This document shows, piece by piece, positions 15,940 to 23,283 of a DNA stretch of 26,213 nucleotides (the stretch's first letter is position 1; each line of letters begins with the position of its first letter). The stretch lies in contig USBI01000024.1 in assembly GCA_900552945.1 (NCBI GenBank), forward strand, positions 1 through 26,213. Reading direction: 5' to 3'. The position numbers were made by a program, and so were the translations under genes. Origin of the DNA: an uncultured Oscillospiraceae bacterium. Lineage in GTDB: Bacteria > Bacillota > Clostridia > Oscillospirales > Ruminococcaceae. A model generated the notes under the pieces. That model saw nothing but the letters and a program-made list of their open reading frames with translations, searched no databases and had not been told where the DNA came from.

Positions 15940-17068
15940 GATGTTTCACCGCCTCTTCCCGCAGATAATAAACGTCGCAATCATCCGGAAACTGTTCTGT
16001 TTCCGGACGCAGGACCAGAATTTTCACATGCCGCCCTTCTTCCTTTTGAAGCCGACAGTAATTGAACAAATCATCCGATACATAAGCTGTAACCAGAAAA
16101 ATATCAGTCGTTTCTTCCGGGACCTCAAAATCTTGTAAAAAACGAGCAAAATTCAATGTTGCACCCTCAGGAAGATGAGCAAGCAGCCGGAAAAGCGACA
16201 TGACATATTCGGTTCCGTAGCTATAGGGCACGAACGTTGTTTCCTCTGTATCAAGGCCTTTTTCAGAAGAATTACAGCCAAACGCAAATGGAAGCGTGTT
16301 ATACAAAGTTCCATCAAACAAAGACGCCGCCGTGCGGATGCAGTTTTCCAATGCGTCCAGGTCTACCGCCTGTTTTTTCTCATACTCTTTTGTTTGCAGA
16401 TTTAAAAGCACCAGCATACATTGACGGGTGGTAAACTCCTGATTGCGTATCATGATCCTGCCCATTTTCGCTGTTGCGTTCCAATGGATATTTTTCATCG
16501 GATCTGACGGCAGATATTCCCGCACGCCGGAGACAACAAACGGGTCCGGCAAAAGCTGTGCCCGCACCGGATGATCCCCCTGCAAAAAACGCGAGTCAGC
16601 AAATTCTTCCGACAATTCAAAGGTTTTTGGCAAAACGACTACCTGTGAACCGGTTTTTACCGTTTTAGAAATAGTTTGACGGCCTAAAAGATCGGTAGAT
16701 ACCAAAACAACCGTATCAATGGAATAAACGCCGCGTTTGCGGCAGGTGACCTTCCAACGGCGAACCACTTTCGTGTGCCCTTTAATCAGAAACAGGCTTG
16801 GAACAAAACGGGTGTTGTAGGTAACCGTAGACTGCGAACCGGCAAAATCCAACCATTTTGATGTTGTCAGCTCGGACTTAAACCATGGTAAAGGCAGCCA
16901 TTTCCGATTCGTAATGGTTTCAACAAGTTCTATGCTGTCCCCCTCAAACGCTTCGTCCGTACTAAACGCACATTCATAATCCAGCCCTTTGAAACTCAAC
17001 CGGCGAAACACCTGAGACTGAATAAACACAAGGAGCAGCATGACCAGAAAAAGTACAAAAATCTCCAT
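15926..17068 (-). CDS. DUF58 domain protein
   Basis: The 380-residue protein begins with a transmembrane helix (EIFVLFLVMLLLVFIQ) followed by an immunoglobulin-like region (EGDSIELVETITNRKWLPLPWF). It then has the DUF58 hallmark EYLPSDPMKNIHWNATAKMG (about 190-210) ahead of a VWA-like C-terminal domain (MLVLLNLQTKEYEKKQAVD). DUF58 proteins are encoded beside MoxR ATPases and are thought to be their partners. The MIDAS-type DxSxS pattern is not evident (LLNLQT in its place), as in many DUF58 proteins. The ATG follows GAGGG by four bases, 20 bases after the moxR stop. Confidence 0.88.
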   Translation of the reverse strand: MEIFVLFLVMLLLVFIQSQVFRRLSFKGLDYECAFSTDEAFEGDSIELVETITNRKWLPLPWFKSELTTSKWLDFAGSQSTVTYNTRFVPSLFLIKGHTKVVRRWKVTCRKRGVYSIDTVVLVSTDLLGRQTISKTVKTGSQVVVLPKTFELSEEFADSRFLQGDHPVRAQLLPDPFVVSGVREYLPSDPMKNIHWNATAKMGRIMIRNQEFTTRQCMLVLLNLQTKEYEKKQAVDLDALENCIRTAASLFDGTLYNTLPFAFGCNSSEKGLDTEETTFVPYSYGTEYVMSLFRLLAHLPEGATLNFARFLQDFEVPEETTDIFLVTAYVSDDLFNYCRLQKEEGRHVKILVLRPETEQFPDDCDVYYLREEAVKHHATD

Positions 17069-17088
17069 GATTCCCTCACGATATTTCT

Positions 17089-18039
17089 TTAAGCCTCAGT
17101 AGGCACCGGGACACTTGAAAGGAGTTCCTCAACGATCATTCGGCCACCGCTTGTTTCACGGGCAGCCGCGGTGTTTCGGCAAAGAAGACGATGCGCCATC
17201 ACATCCACCGCGACCGACTTTACATCGTCCGGTGTAACAAAATCCCTTCCGGACAGCGCCGCTTTTGCCTGAGAAGCATGCATCAACGCCAACGCGCCGC
17301 GCGGGCTGACGCCCATCCGCACCTGCGGATGATTCCGGCTTGCCTCTACCAGTTCCACAATATATCCCAGCAAATCTTTGGAAAGGGTGATCTGCCGGAC
17401 TGCCTTTTGCGCTTCGATCAATTGTTGTTTTGTAATAACCGACTCCAATGAATCAATTGGACTAGCCGAAGAAAAGCGTCCCAACATTTCAATTTCAAAT
17501 TCCTTGGAAGGATATCCCAAAGAAAGGCGCATCATAAAACGGTCCATCTGCGCTTCCGGAAGCGGAAATGTTCCCTGAATCTCCACCGGGTTCTGGGTCG
17601 CGATAACGAAAAACGGCTGTTCCAAAGGATAGGTGACTGAATCAACCGTAATTTGCCCTTCTTCCATGCACTCAAGAAGGCTGGACTGGGTACGGGGCGT
17701 TGCACGGTTAATCTCATCCGCGAGAAGAACATTGGTAAAGACCGGCCCCTGCCGGAAGACAAATTCCCCTTGTTTTTGATTATAATAATTGATTCCGGTC
17801 AAATCCGAAGGAAGAAGGTCCGGTGTAAACTGCACACGTGTGCAGCTGCAATCGACCGAACGCGCAATTGATTTCGCAAGCGTTGTTTTTCCGGTTCCCG
17901 GCATATCCTCAAGCAAAATATGACCGCCGGCAAACAAAGCGGTCAGCACCTGATCAATTACGTCTTTTTTTCCCACAATGACTTTGCATATATTTTCACT
18001 GAGTGTTTGCGCGACAGTATGTATTTCTGCAACTTGCAT
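17089..18039 (-). CDS. MoxR-family AAA+ ATPase
   Basis: MoxR ATPases act as chaperone-like remodellers that mature or activate partner proteins, often together with DUF58/VWA proteins. Seen: Walker A EDMPGTGKTT (about 44-53), Walker B LLADEINRA, the TQSSLLECMEE helix, sensor ATQNPVEIQGTFPLPEAQ with DRFMMRL, and sensor 2 region GVSPRGALALMHASQAKA. Length 316 residues is typical. The ATG follows GGGAGG by seven bases. It is the first gene of a three-gene operon (MoxR, DUF58, membrane protein) behind the promoter at 18069-18097. Confidence 0.94.
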   Translation of the reverse strand: MQVAEIHTVAQTLSENICKVIVGKKDVIDQVLTALFAGGHILLEDMPGTGKTTLAKSIARSVDCSCTRVQFTPDLLPSDLTGINYYNQKQGEFVFRQGPVFTNVLLADEINRATPRTQSSLLECMEEGQITVDSVTYPLEQPFFVIATQNPVEIQGTFPLPEAQMDRFMMRLSLGYPSKEFEIEMLGRFSSASPIDSLESVITKQQLIEAQKAVRQITLSKDLLGYIVELVEASRNHPQVRMGVSPRGALALMHASQAKAALSGRDFVTPDDVKSVAVDVMAHRLLCRNTAAARETSGGRMIVEELLSSVPVPTEA

Positions 18040-18068
18040 ATTGGAACCTCCCGGCTGTTATTTTTTTC

Positions 18069-18097
18069 ATCATAATACTTTTCGCAACATTCGTCAA
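18069..18097 (-). promoter_or_regulatory. Promoter of the MoxR-DUF58 operon
   Basis: On the minus strand TTGACG (18092-18097) and TATGAT (18069-18074) are 17 bases apart. The leader to the MoxR start codon would be about 25 bases. Confidence 0.82.
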
Positions 18098-18177
18098 CTT
18101 GATAAAATTAATTTTAAACAAAGAACTCATTTTATCCAATTCATACAATTGCACCACGCATCAAATACACATTTCCA

Positions 18178-18205
18178 TTGACAAGCGGTTTTTACATAAT
18201 ATTTT
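18178..18205 (+). promoter_or_regulatory. Possible promoter of the antiporter gene
   Basis: TTGACA (18178-18183), 16 bases, then TATTTT (18200-18205). The -35 is perfect and the -10 is weak. Other A/T-rich -10 candidates (for example TAAAAT near 18248) lie further down, so the exact promoter is uncertain. Confidence 0.4.
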
Positions 18206-18288
18206 AAAAGCGTTTTTATTTTACTGGCAATGAATGATATTTTATGTTAAAATATGATATATGAATGTTATCGGACGGGAGGTTGCAG

Positions 18289-19908
18289 ATGCAGGGATAT
18301 TTGCTGATCATAGGAGCTGTCATTTTAATTTGTATTTTGATGAACCGTTTTATTTCCAAACTTGCCATCCCATCACTTCTCATTTTTATCGCGCTTGGCA
18401 TGTGTTTCGGCGAGAACGGGATTTTCCGCATTTCATTTGAAAATTATGAAATTTCGGAAATCATCTGCTCCGCCTGCCTTATTTTTGTTATGTTTTACGG
18501 CGGTTTTGGAACAAATTTCAGCACCGCAAAACCTGTTGTCGTAAAATCGGTTCTGCTTTCATCCCTTGGCGTGGTTCTAACAGCCGGATTGGTCGGCGTT
18601 TGCGCTCATTTTCTATTAAACCTTCCGTGGCTTGAAAGCTTTCTCATTGGTTCTGTTGTTTCGTCAACAGATGCCGCTTCGGTTTTCAATATACTCCGTT
18701 CCAAAAAACTCGCGCTGAAGTTTAACACCGCTCCTTTGCTCGAAATTGAATCCGGTTCCAATGACCCGATCTCATATATGCTGACCGTCATATTCATTAC
18801 ATTGATGACTGGAGAAGAAATTTCCATTCCGTGGATGTTAACCAAACAGATCGTATTCGGTCTTGTCTGCGGTTTTCTTCTGGGCAAAATATCGATTTGG
18901 CTGATGGGGCGTTTCAGTTTTTTAAAAGAATACGAAAAAACCATTTTTGTCTTCGCAATTGCGATTGTTTCTTATGCCCTCCCCTCGGTAATCGGCGGGA
19001 ACGGATATTTAAGCGTTTATTTATGCGGCATTCTGTTGGGAAACTCTAAAATTTCACAAAAACGCTATCTGGTTCATTTTTTTGACGTAGTGACTGATGT
19101 GGCACAGGTCATTATCTTTTTCCTTCTGGGACTTCTGGTTACACCAGCCAACCTCCCGCAGGTATTCTTGCCGGCGCTTATCATTACCGTATGTATGACA
19201 TTTCTGGTCCGGCCGGTTGTCATCACTGCCATTCTTGCTCCGTTTCGTTCTTCGTTTCGGCAGATCGGGGTAGTGTCTTGGGCGGGGCTGCGCGGTGTTG
19301 CATCCATTGTGTTTGCAATCATGGCGGTGGTAAACGGACTTTCGCTTCAATACAATCTCTTCAATCTGGTCTTCTGCATTGTTCTTTTGTCGATCTCTTT
19401 CCAAGGAACCCTTCTTCCTTGGGTTTCCAAAAAGCTAAAGATGATCGATCAATCCGACGATATTTCAAAAACCTTCAACGACTATCAGGAAGACAGTGAT
19501 ATTTCTTTTATAAAAATCCACATTGAAGCGGGGCATTCATGGGAAAATCTTCCGTTAAAATCCATCACGCTCCCCCGCGATTTACTGGTGGTTATGATTG
19601 AGCGGGATGAAACGAGCATCATCCCAAATGGAGATACAATCATCTTACGAGGTGATCTTCTGATATTAGCCGCAAGGGTATTTGAAGACCGGGAAAATGT
19701 TATGATCCGCGAAGTTCCTGTCGACAAAAATTATAAATGGGACGGAAAACCTCTGCGTGAACTTGACGCGCCAAAAGAAACGCTTGTCATTCTCATACGA
19801 CGGGGGCAGCAGAACATCATCCCAGACGGCGGAACCATTATCAAAGACGGAGACATTTTGATCGTTGCCCAGCCTGGCACACAGCTTTTTACAAATATCG
19901 CCAAATAA
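18289..19908 (+). CDS. CPA-family K+(Na+)/H+ antiporter with two TrkA-C-like domains
   Basis: A 539-residue cation/proton antiporter of the NhaP2/CvrA type in the cell membrane. The first about 380 residues hold some twelve hydrophobic helices with the antiporter motifs SSTDAASVF (about 123-131) and ESGSNDPISY, where the Asn-Asp pair is the expected cation/proton site. After residue 400 the protein is soluble and contains two similar units ending IPNGDTIILRGDLLILAA and IPDGGTIIKDGDILIVAQ, which look like two TrkA-C (RCK-C) ligand-sensing domains. Start: ATG at 18289 follows GGGAGG by six bases; an upstream in-frame codon has no such site. It diverges from the MoxR operon. Ion specificity cannot be told from sequence. 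Confidence 0.88.
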   Translation: MQGYLLIIGAVILICILMNRFISKLAIPSLLIFIALGMCFGENGIFRISFENYEISEIICSACLIFVMFYGGFGTNFSTAKPVVVKSVLLSSLGVVLTAGLVGVCAHFLLNLPWLESFLIGSVVSSTDAASVFNILRSKKLALKFNTAPLLEIESGSNDPISYMLTVIFITLMTGEEISIPWMLTKQIVFGLVCGFLLGKISIWLMGRFSFLKEYEKTIFVFAIAIVSYALPSVIGGNGYLSVYLCGILLGNSKISQKRYLVHFFDVVTDVAQVIIFFLLGLLVTPANLPQVFLPALIITVCMTFLVRPVVITAILAPFRSSFRQIGVVSWAGLRGVASIVFAIMAVVNGLSLQYNLFNLVFCIVLLSISFQGTLLPWVSKKLKMIDQSDDISKTFNDYQEDSDISFIKIHIEAGHSWENLPLKSITLPRDLLVVMIERDETSIIPNGDTIILRGDLLILAARVFEDRENVMIREVPVDKNYKWDGKPLRELDAPKETLVILIRRGQQNIIPDGGTIIKDGDILIVAQPGTQLFTNIAK

Positions 19909-20019
19909 ACGGATACATACGCTCTTTCAAATACAGCTAAACCACATTTATAAATCGTCTTTTATTTGAGTCAACAATCATCACATCATAAATCATGATA
20001 ATCAAGGAGGAAATTGTTC

Positions 20020-20730
20020 ATGTATCAAGTTATCAAATTAAAAGAAAACCTTTACGCGTTTGATGAAGGAGGCGTGCGCAGCTTTTTGCTGTTGGGCACC
20101 GAAAAAGCCGCATTGATCGACACCGGACTGGGTGCGGTAGATTTTAAAAAAGAACTGCCCGCCCTTACCAATCTGCCGGTCATGCTTATAAACACGCACG
20201 GTGACCACGACCATACCGGCGGCAACGCTCTGTTTGCCGAATGCTATGCGGCGCCGCAGGACTGGGAGCAGATCCAAACATCAGACGGCTGTGCGGATAA
20301 GACCTACCTCCCCCTCACCGACGGGGAAAAGATTCCGCTGGGCGGCTGTTCGCTTGAGGTCATCACCTGCCCGGGGCACACACCCGGAAGTATTATGCTG
20401 TATCTTCCGGAAGAAAAGATTCTTTTTTCAGGCGACAGTCTTTCTAAAGCCCCTATCTGGATGTTCGGCGAAAAAAGAGATATTTCCCGTTATCTGCAAA
20501 GCCTAAAACGCCTGGAAGAAATGCGTTTAGAGGTGTCTCTTTTGCTTGCAAGCCACGGAGAATGTCCGATTGAGAATTACGATGATGTTTTAAAAGCCGA
20601 CATTTTAGTAGCAGAACTTTGCATAAAAGACAAAGCGGAATGGGAACCGGTTACCCTGCAAACATCCGGCGGTCCAAAAGAAGTAAGATTGAATCGCGCT
20701 GGAATAGGGCAACTGTATACGGTAAAATAG
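20020..20730 (+). CDS. MBL-fold metallohydrolase
   Basis: A cytoplasmic metallo-beta-lactamase-fold hydrolase of 236 residues without a signal peptide. Metal-site motifs: THGDHDHTGG (His60 to Gly68), CPGHTPGS, LFSGDSL and the late ASHGE. In the first motif the usual HxHxDH reads HGDHDH, so the second His is replaced by Asp62, a variant seen in some MBL subgroups. The closest general type is a hydroxyacylglutathione hydrolase-like thioesterase, but the substrate is unknown. The ATG at 20020 follows AAGGAGG by nine bases; an upstream in-frame TTG at 20014 is too close to it. The nitroreductase gene follows after 61 bases. Confidence 0.88.
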   Translation: MYQVIKLKENLYAFDEGGVRSFLLLGTEKAALIDTGLGAVDFKKELPALTNLPVMLINTHGDHDHTGGNALFAECYAAPQDWEQIQTSDGCADKTYLPLTDGEKIPLGGCSLEVITCPGHTPGSIMLYLPEEKILFSGDSLSKAPIWMFGEKRDISRYLQSLKRLEEMRLEVSLLLASHGECPIENYDDVLKADILVAELCIKDKAEWEPVTLQTSGGPKEVRLNRAGIGQLYTVK

Positions 20731-20791
20731 CTCAACAAATAATGACTGCATCTTTATTTATACCATTACGGTTTAAAAGGAGGACCACTGA

Positions 20792-21298
20792 ATGAATATC
20801 ACTGAAGCCATACGCAATCGCAGAAGCATTCGCAAGTATAAGGAAGGAATCGCTATTCCCGAGCAGGATATTCACGCAATTTTAGAAGCAGCTATGATGG
20901 CGCCCAGCGCGCGCAACACACGCCCGTGGGAATTCATTGTTATAAAAGACGCCGGTGTAAAAGAAAAAATTATAAGTGTGCATCCATATGCAAAACATTT
21001 GCGCGAAGCCTCTTTAGGCATTGTCGTTTGCGGCAGGCCGGACCTTTCCGGTGATGATGCGGAAGCATTTTGGCCGCAGGACTGCGGTGCCGCAATTGAA
21101 AACATTCTATTGCAGGCACTGGAACTCGGTTACGGAAGCTGCTGGTGCGGAATTTATCCACGGCAAGAGCGCACCCGTGAAGTTCAGTCGATTTTGGGTA
21201 TCACAAGTATTCCCGTTGCACTCATCACCATCGGTGTTGCTGATGAAGCACCGGCTGCCCGCGGATATTACGATGAAACACGTGTAAAGGAAATATAA
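20792..21298 (+). CDS. Nitroreductase family protein (FMN-dependent)
   Basis: A 168-residue flavoprotein of the nitroreductase family, which reduces nitro compounds, quinones or related substrates with NAD(P)H. Seen: the N-terminal FMN phosphate-binding RNRRSIRKYKE, the MMAPSARNTRPWEF segment, DCGAAIENILLQALELGYGSCW (the second FMN-contact helix), and the C-terminal PVALITIGVADE. It is at the short end of the family. ATG follows AGGAGG by eight bases. It is probably co-transcribed with the MBL-fold gene and ends before a bidirectional terminator. Confidence 0.9.
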   Translation: MNITEAIRNRRSIRKYKEGIAIPEQDIHAILEAAMMAPSARNTRPWEFIVIKDAGVKEKIISVHPYAKHLREASLGIVVCGRPDLSGDDAEAFWPQDCGAAIENILLQALELGYGSCWCGIYPRQERTREVQSILGITSIPVALITIGVADEAPAARGYYDETRVKEI

Positions 21299-21374
21299 TT
21301 TCCGCCCTGCGTATTCAAATATTTTTATTCTTTGTTCCATACAATGACCATTTAAGTGAGAGTTTCATCCAACA

Positions 21375-21404
21375 AAAAAGCCGGACGGTATCGTCCGGCT
21401 TTTT
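21375..21404. terminator. Bidirectional terminator between nitroreductase and yqeY-like genes
   Basis: A 13-bp stem (AAAAAGCCGGACG at 21375-21387, complement at 21392-21404) has a four-base GTAT loop, with A on one side and T on the other. It sits between the converging nitroreductase (+) and YqeY-domain (-) genes and can serve both. Confidence 0.93.
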
Positions 21405-21415
21405 GCACCTCATCA

Positions 21416-21865
21416 TTAACCAACGAAATAAGTAGACAACAGCTGATTGACCAGTTTGCCATCCGCTTTGCCTTTAACGCGTGGCATAAGTTCTTTCATA
21501 ATGACGCCTTTCTGCTTTGCAGATGGTTCGGCAATACCAAGTGCTTCCAAAACCGATTCAATGGCCGAACGAATCTGTTGCTCGTCCATCTGTTCCGGCA
21601 TAAATTCCGAAAGAACAGAAATTTTATACCGGCAATCCTCCGCAATATCTGTGCGCTCTGCCGGTGCGCTTTCCAGTGTTTCTTTTGTCTGCTTCAACTC
21701 ACGCGCGACAATAGCGATTTCTTCTTCCGGTGTAAGATCCGCGCGCTTCTGAATCACACCATTTTTTAAAGCCGCAAGCAGATTAGAAAGAACATCCTTG
21801 CGTTTGCTGTCTCGTTCTTTCATGGCTGCCATCATTTTACTTCTTACTTCATCTACCATTCCCAC
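21416..21865 (-). CDS. yqeY: GatB/YqeY domain protein
   Basis: A small soluble protein of about 149 residues matching the YqeY family, which resembles the tRNA-binding tail domain of GatB (the amidotransferase that forms Gln-tRNA and Asn-tRNA). Its own role is unproven. Typical features are MMAAMKERDSKRKDVLSNLL, TPEEEIAIVARELKQ, the YKISVLSEFMPEQMDEQQI block and a Gly-Lys-Ala-Asp-Gly-Lys near the end. The GTG at 21863-21865 lies eight bases after AAAGGGG; the ATG at 21857-21859 is the alternative, two codons later. Its promoter abuts that of the divergent GNAT gene. Confidence 0.9.
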   Translation of the reverse strand: MGMVDEVRSKMMAAMKERDSKRKDVLSNLLAALKNGVIQKRADLTPEEEIAIVARELKQTKETLESAPAERTDIAEDCRYKISVLSEFMPEQMDEQQIRSAIESVLEALGIAEPSAKQKGVIMKELMPRVKGKADGKLVNQLLSTYFVG

Positions 21866-21896
21866 GAATATCGCCCCTTTAAAGTAGTCTTTCTTT

Positions 21897-21925
21897 ATTA
21901 TACGCCGGATTCTTTTGGATTTCAA
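21897..21925 (-). promoter_or_regulatory. Promoter of the YqeY-domain gene
   Basis: On the minus strand TTGAAA (21920-21925) and TATAAT (21897-21902) are 17 bases apart. The -35 box touches the -35 box of the divergent promoter at 21926. Confidence 0.88.
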
Positions 21926-21954
21926 TTGATACCAGCATTCATTTATGATAAACT
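21926..21954 (+). promoter_or_regulatory. Possible promoter of the GNAT gene
   Basis: TTGATA (21926-21931) and TAAACT (21949-21954) are 17 bases apart, about 30 bases upstream of the start codon. The -35 directly abuts that of the yqeY promoter on the other strand. Confidence 0.55.
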
Positions 21955-21983
21955 GAAGCTGAAAAATCTGTGAGGTGTATAAT

Positions 21984-22262
21984 ATGAATTTCAAAACCGA
22001 ATCCAACCGAATTTATCTCAGCGGAGAAAACGGAAACTGCATTGCCGAAATTACATTTCCCAATGTGAAAGAAGGCGTTGTGGACATCAACCACACATTT
22101 GTGGACGACTCTCTGCGTGGACAGGGAATCGCGGGTAAATTGATGGAACTGGCTGTTCGCCAGATCAAAGCAAATGGACAAAAAGCGGTGTGCTCCTGCT
22201 CCTATGCGCAAAAATGGTTTGAACGGCATGAAGAAGAACGGGATGTTCTGACAGAGCAATAA
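21984..22262 (+). CDS. Small GNAT-family N-acetyltransferase
   Basis: A 92-residue protein of the short GNAT type (YjdJ-like), which uses acetyl-CoA to acetylate an amine. Seen: VVDINHTFVDDSLRGQGIAG, whose RGQGIAG is the pyrophosphate-binding loop, followed by KLMELAVRQIKANGQKAVCSC and YAQKWFERHEE, where a Tyr lies at the usual catalytic end. ATG at 21984 follows GAGG by eight bases; the in-frame GTG at 21975 overlaps the ribosome binding site. Substrate unknown. No terminator was found in the 111 bases before the next gene. Confidence 0.9.
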   Translation: MNFKTESNRIYLSGENGNCIAEITFPNVKEGVVDINHTFVDDSLRGQGIAGKLMELAVRQIKANGQKAVCSCSYAQKWFERHEEERDVLTEQ

Positions 22263-22373
22263 GAGAATTTACAAATTATCCATAAAACCGAAAAAATGCC
22301 CTTACAACACATCAAGTTCAATGCGATATACTGTTTTTTATAAGTGACTCATCACAAGGAAAAGAGGATTTTT

Positions 22374-22766
22374 ATGGATTGGCTGAGGCGAATGCTGATG
22401 GGCCGATATGGTACTGATCAGCTTTCCATTGCCCTGTTTGTTCTGTATTTTGTGTTGTTCTTTTTGAGCTATATTCCCTATTGCCGGTTTTTAGCATGGA
22501 TCGGACTGCTGCTGTTTGCCATTATTCTGTTCCGGACCTTTTCGCGAAACGTTACCAAGCGTTACCGTGAAAATCAAATTTTTTTAAAATTTTGGAATCC
22601 GATTAAAAATTGGTTTTCAAAACAAAAACGGCGTTTTCATGACCGTAAGTTTTACCGTTACTACAAATGTCCCAACTGTAAACAGACCTTACGTGTACCA
22701 AAAGGCCGCGGAAAGATTAAAATCACCTGCCCGAAATGCAGGACGCAGTTTATCAAGAAAACGTAA
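22374..22766 (+). CDS. Small membrane protein with C-terminal zinc ribbon
   Basis: A 130-residue protein of unknown function. Two hydrophobic helices (about 17-34 and 37-55) are followed by a basic stretch with many Lys, Arg and Phe/Tyr. A C-terminal zinc ribbon has CPNC (Cys99, Cys102) and CPKC (Cys119, Cys122). The Cys spacing fits a rubredoxin-like or zinc-ribbon domain. ATG at 22374 follows AGAGG by six to seven bases; an earlier in-frame start lacks such a site. A TATACT at 22328-22333 may be its -10, without a clear -35. Its stop codon overlaps a bidirectional terminator. Confidence 0.75.
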   Translation: MDWLRRMLMGRYGTDQLSIALFVLYFVLFFLSYIPYCRFLAWIGLLLFAIILFRTFSRNVTKRYRENQIFLKFWNPIKNWFSKQKRRFHDRKFYRYYKCPNCKQTLRVPKGRGKIKITCPKCRTQFIKKT

Positions 22767-22792
22767 AAAAGCCCGCCTTCGGCGGGCTTTTT
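22766..22792. terminator. Bidirectional terminator between the zinc-ribbon and DUF4358 genes
   Basis: A 12-bp stem with the GC core GCCCGCC/GGCGGGC (22771-22777, 22781-22787) and loop TTC is flanked by A and T runs. It terminates the zinc-ribbon gene (+) and the converging DUF4358 operon (-). It starts on the last base of the zinc-ribbon stop codon. Confidence 0.95.
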
Positions 22793-22798
22793 ATTGCA

Positions 22799-23263
22799 TT
22801 ATCCAAGATAGGATTTGATGACTTCTTCCGCTTTCGCGTTATCATCCGAAACGCACATAACAACATAACTGCCAGCGGATTTAATAACTGCGCTGTCGAG
22901 CTTCGGCACTTCCGCCGGACCGTAATCCTCGTATCCAGCTTTCTGATAAGCAACACGATTTTCCAAAGCGGTTACCGCGTCATCCACATCATCTGCGCTG
23001 TTGAGTTCAATAGCGACAATCTCTTCCGCAGTTGCACCGGAACTGGTATAAGCAACCGCTTTCTTCACTTTAGACGAATCGATCTTATACACGGTTTCAA
23101 ACATTTCATCGCTGATCTGGCTCAGATCATCCTGATAAGTAATTTGGGTGTGAAGATCCTCAGCCAATTTAGCAACATCAACATCTTTCGGTTCGCTGGA
23201 GCTGCATGCCCCAAACAAACACACCACGAACAGCGCAACGGCTGCAATTGCAAGTTTTTTCAT
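22799..23263 (-). CDS. DUF4358 lipoprotein
   Basis: A 154-residue exported lipoprotein. The N terminus MKKLAIAAVALFVVCLFGAC is a signal peptide ending at a lipobox with the lipidated Cys20, followed by a Ser-rich linker and then a mature domain of alternating helices and strands. The mature domain matches the pattern of DUF4358, a family of unknown function in Clostridia: LAEDLHTQITYQDDLSQIS, YKIDSSKVKKAVAYTSSGATAEE, and SYVVMCVSDDNAKAEEVIKSYL. ATG at 23261-23263 follows AAAGGAG by nine bases; an upstream in-frame start has no site. It is the last gene of a three-gene operon after the SGNH hydrolase gene. Confidence 0.87.
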   Translation of the reverse strand: MKKLAIAAVALFVVCLFGACSSSEPKDVDVAKLAEDLHTQITYQDDLSQISDEMFETVYKIDSSKVKKAVAYTSSGATAEEIVAIELNSADDVDDAVTALENRVAYQKAGYEDYGPAEVPKLDSAVIKSAGSYVVMCVSDDNAKAEEVIKSYLG

Positions 23264-23283
23264 CTTTCTGGTCTCCTTTGCTG

